This document shows positions 60,847-62,000 of a stretch of 62,000 nucleotides of DNA, in pieces. This DNA comes from Lingula anatina. Lineage: Eukaryota; Brachiopoda; Lingulata; Lingulida; Lingulidae. Position 1 is the first letter of the stretch, and each line of letters opens with the position of its first letter. The notes beneath the pieces are model-generated. The model was not told the origin of the DNA. It did no database searches and saw only the letters and a program-made list of their open reading frames with translations. A program made the translations under genes and the position numbers. The stretch is taken from NCBI RefSeq assembly GCF_001039355.2, contig NW_019773958.1, positions 100,919 through 162,918 of the forward strand, given 5' to 3'.

Positions 60847-62000
60847 CTGATAAATAATAAAAAATCAAGTCAGATCATCTAAAATATGTTTAACTGTTTT
60901 CTTTATTTTAAGTATTTTTTTCATTTTGTAAAACATGACGAGGCAAGTTCAAATTAAATTTTTTCACCCATTTTCACAATGTTTTAAGGAACAAATGCTT
61001 TAATACTAAGAATTGTCTAAATAATATTTTTTCAACTGCATCAAAATTGTTACTCAGTCTGTGGTTTACAGCACAAATAACCCCTCACTTGTAACATGAC
61101 TAATTTGTGGCAAGGATCCTCATACTACAGATAAGACCACTGACTGACCTACCAAACCATATGTTACCATTTTAAGTAATACTGACATATAATAAACAAA
61201 TCATGTTATAAAAACACCATCTTCTCCCACTAGACTCCAGATCCAAAAACTGAATTTAGATAACTGGTTATAGAGAAAGTGGTGATCTTATGGGACATAC
61301 AATGATAGAACTTGTTTTAAAAAATTGACAATGCCTTATATTTTACTCCTTCCAAAGCATTCAAAATACTTGATATATTTAAGTATTTTTTGTATCAAAT
61401 TACTTTATTTCCTTTGGTCTGAAGGAAATAAAGTCCACTACCATCTCTGGTCATCATTTGCTACCATTTAGGACCTAAGAAGTGTTTTCTTTTAGAGAAA
61501 TAATGCAATTGTCTGAATGGCCTTCGCAAAGCTTCAACTTACCAATATGTCCACATAAAACACTGCCTCAGGAAAATTACTACCTAAGAAACCCATACAG
61601 TCCATTGGGAATAAAATCCACATGCAACTGTGCTCCAACCCAGCCTTTTCTTACAACAAGTACATACAGTTGTAATGAATAGCAGTACATGCCTGTTGTA
61701 TAAGGGACATACATGTGCAAAGCAATCAGTGGCCAAATTATCAGGCATTTTGTTTTATCTCATACAGACCATTACAGAGGGAGGTGATAACATCTAAATA
61801 TAAAAACCATTCACCTCTCATTACTCTCTGATAGCTTAACAATGTGTTTTATTCATATACATTTTTTAACCTCTTACCAATATATAAATATACAGTACAG
61901 CAAGAATCTAATGTACATATTGAATGTACAGTAATTTATATACATTCATGTTAATTTATTGTAACAACAAACAGTATTTCCACATACAAATTATTGTGTA
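60847..62000. other. Presumed TRIO/kalirin intron
   Basis: Apart from the candidate exon at 61543-61623 no exon is recognised. The large upstream part of the gene (spectrin repeats, first DH-PH) must lie beyond the right edge. Confidence 0.5.
61543..61623 (-). CDS. Candidate alternative first exon of a short GEF2-kinase isoform
   Basis: The minus strand has an open frame with three in-frame ATGs (61623, 61605, 61596) reading ...MDCMGFLGSNFPEAVFYVDI then L, ending at TTG|GTAAGT (phase 0), which would join in frame to the possible exon at 60811-60846 or directly to 60032-59905. Alternatively it is an internal exon starting after TTTCTTAG at 61583. Vertebrate KALRN has a comparable internal promoter that makes the GEF2-to-kinase isoform called Duet/TRAD. 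No promoter motif was identified. Confidence 0.25.

Noticed and set aside
1-62000. CRISPR arrays, tRNA or rRNA genes
   Set aside because: The regular arrays seen are ~150-bp monomers or microsatellites in an animal genome; no tRNA or rRNA sequence was recognised by eye, though a covariance-model search was not possible.

Overview
The window is animal nuclear DNA. It is AT-rich, its short exons are bounded by GT-AG splice sites, and it carries long repeat-filled introns and decayed transposons. It holds parts of three genes recognisable by translation. The repeat landscape (about 150-bp monomer arrays inside non-autonomous elements, many foldback elements, a DIRS-type retrotransposon) and signs of unmerged haplotypes fit a highly heterozygous marine invertebrate, perhaps a lophotrochozoan or mollusc. 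The sequence does not prove the species or phylum.

Layout. 1-4.9 kb: transposon debris, namely the C-terminus of a LINE reverse transcriptase, a broken DIRS-like retrotransposon interrupted by foreign repeat, and minus-strand coding debris. 6.1-13.9 kb: three plus-strand exons of an NKTR/PPIG-type cyclophilin, with introns full of a head/monomer/tail repeat family and a hAT transposase pseudogene. The flanking exons of this gene are not in the window. 13.9-17.4 kb: no supported gene, but an ETS-like promoter-looking patch. 17.4-20.3 kb: an extra copy of six villin exons ending at a single n. 20.7-35.7 kb: a nearly complete plus-strand villin gene (23 exons, 796 residues, six gelsolin repeats plus headpiece), lacking only its first coding exon(s). 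37.4-60.0 kb, possibly to 61.6 kb: the 3' half of a minus-strand TRIO/kalirin gene (24 well-supported exons, 1174 residues). It encodes the second DH-PH module, a Ser-rich linker, SH3, Ig, FN3 and a C-terminal kinase.

Villin and TRIO/kalirin are convergent, and their predicted 3' ends are about 0.2 kb apart. Both act on the actin cytoskeleton: villin binds, severs and bundles F-actin, and TRIO/kalirin is a Rho-family exchange factor. Nothing in the sequence shows co-regulation. Three single-n positions (1667, 20324, 48240) look like contig joins. Two of them sit beside near-identical duplicated sequence, so part of the apparent structure, notably the doubled villin exons and the truncated cyclophilin, may come from assembly.

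Exon boundaries were placed by hand from splice consensus. The reading phase is consistent across every junction in villin (2391 nt, 797 codons including stop) and TRIO/kalirin (3525 nt, 1175 codons including stop). I did not find a wholly new biological system. The most unusual items are the repeat family with a palindromic head, the possible partial villin duplication bounded by a foldback element, a GC-AG intron, a DFG-to-DLG change in the TRIO-type kinase, and a candidate internal first exon for a short GEF2-kinase isoform.
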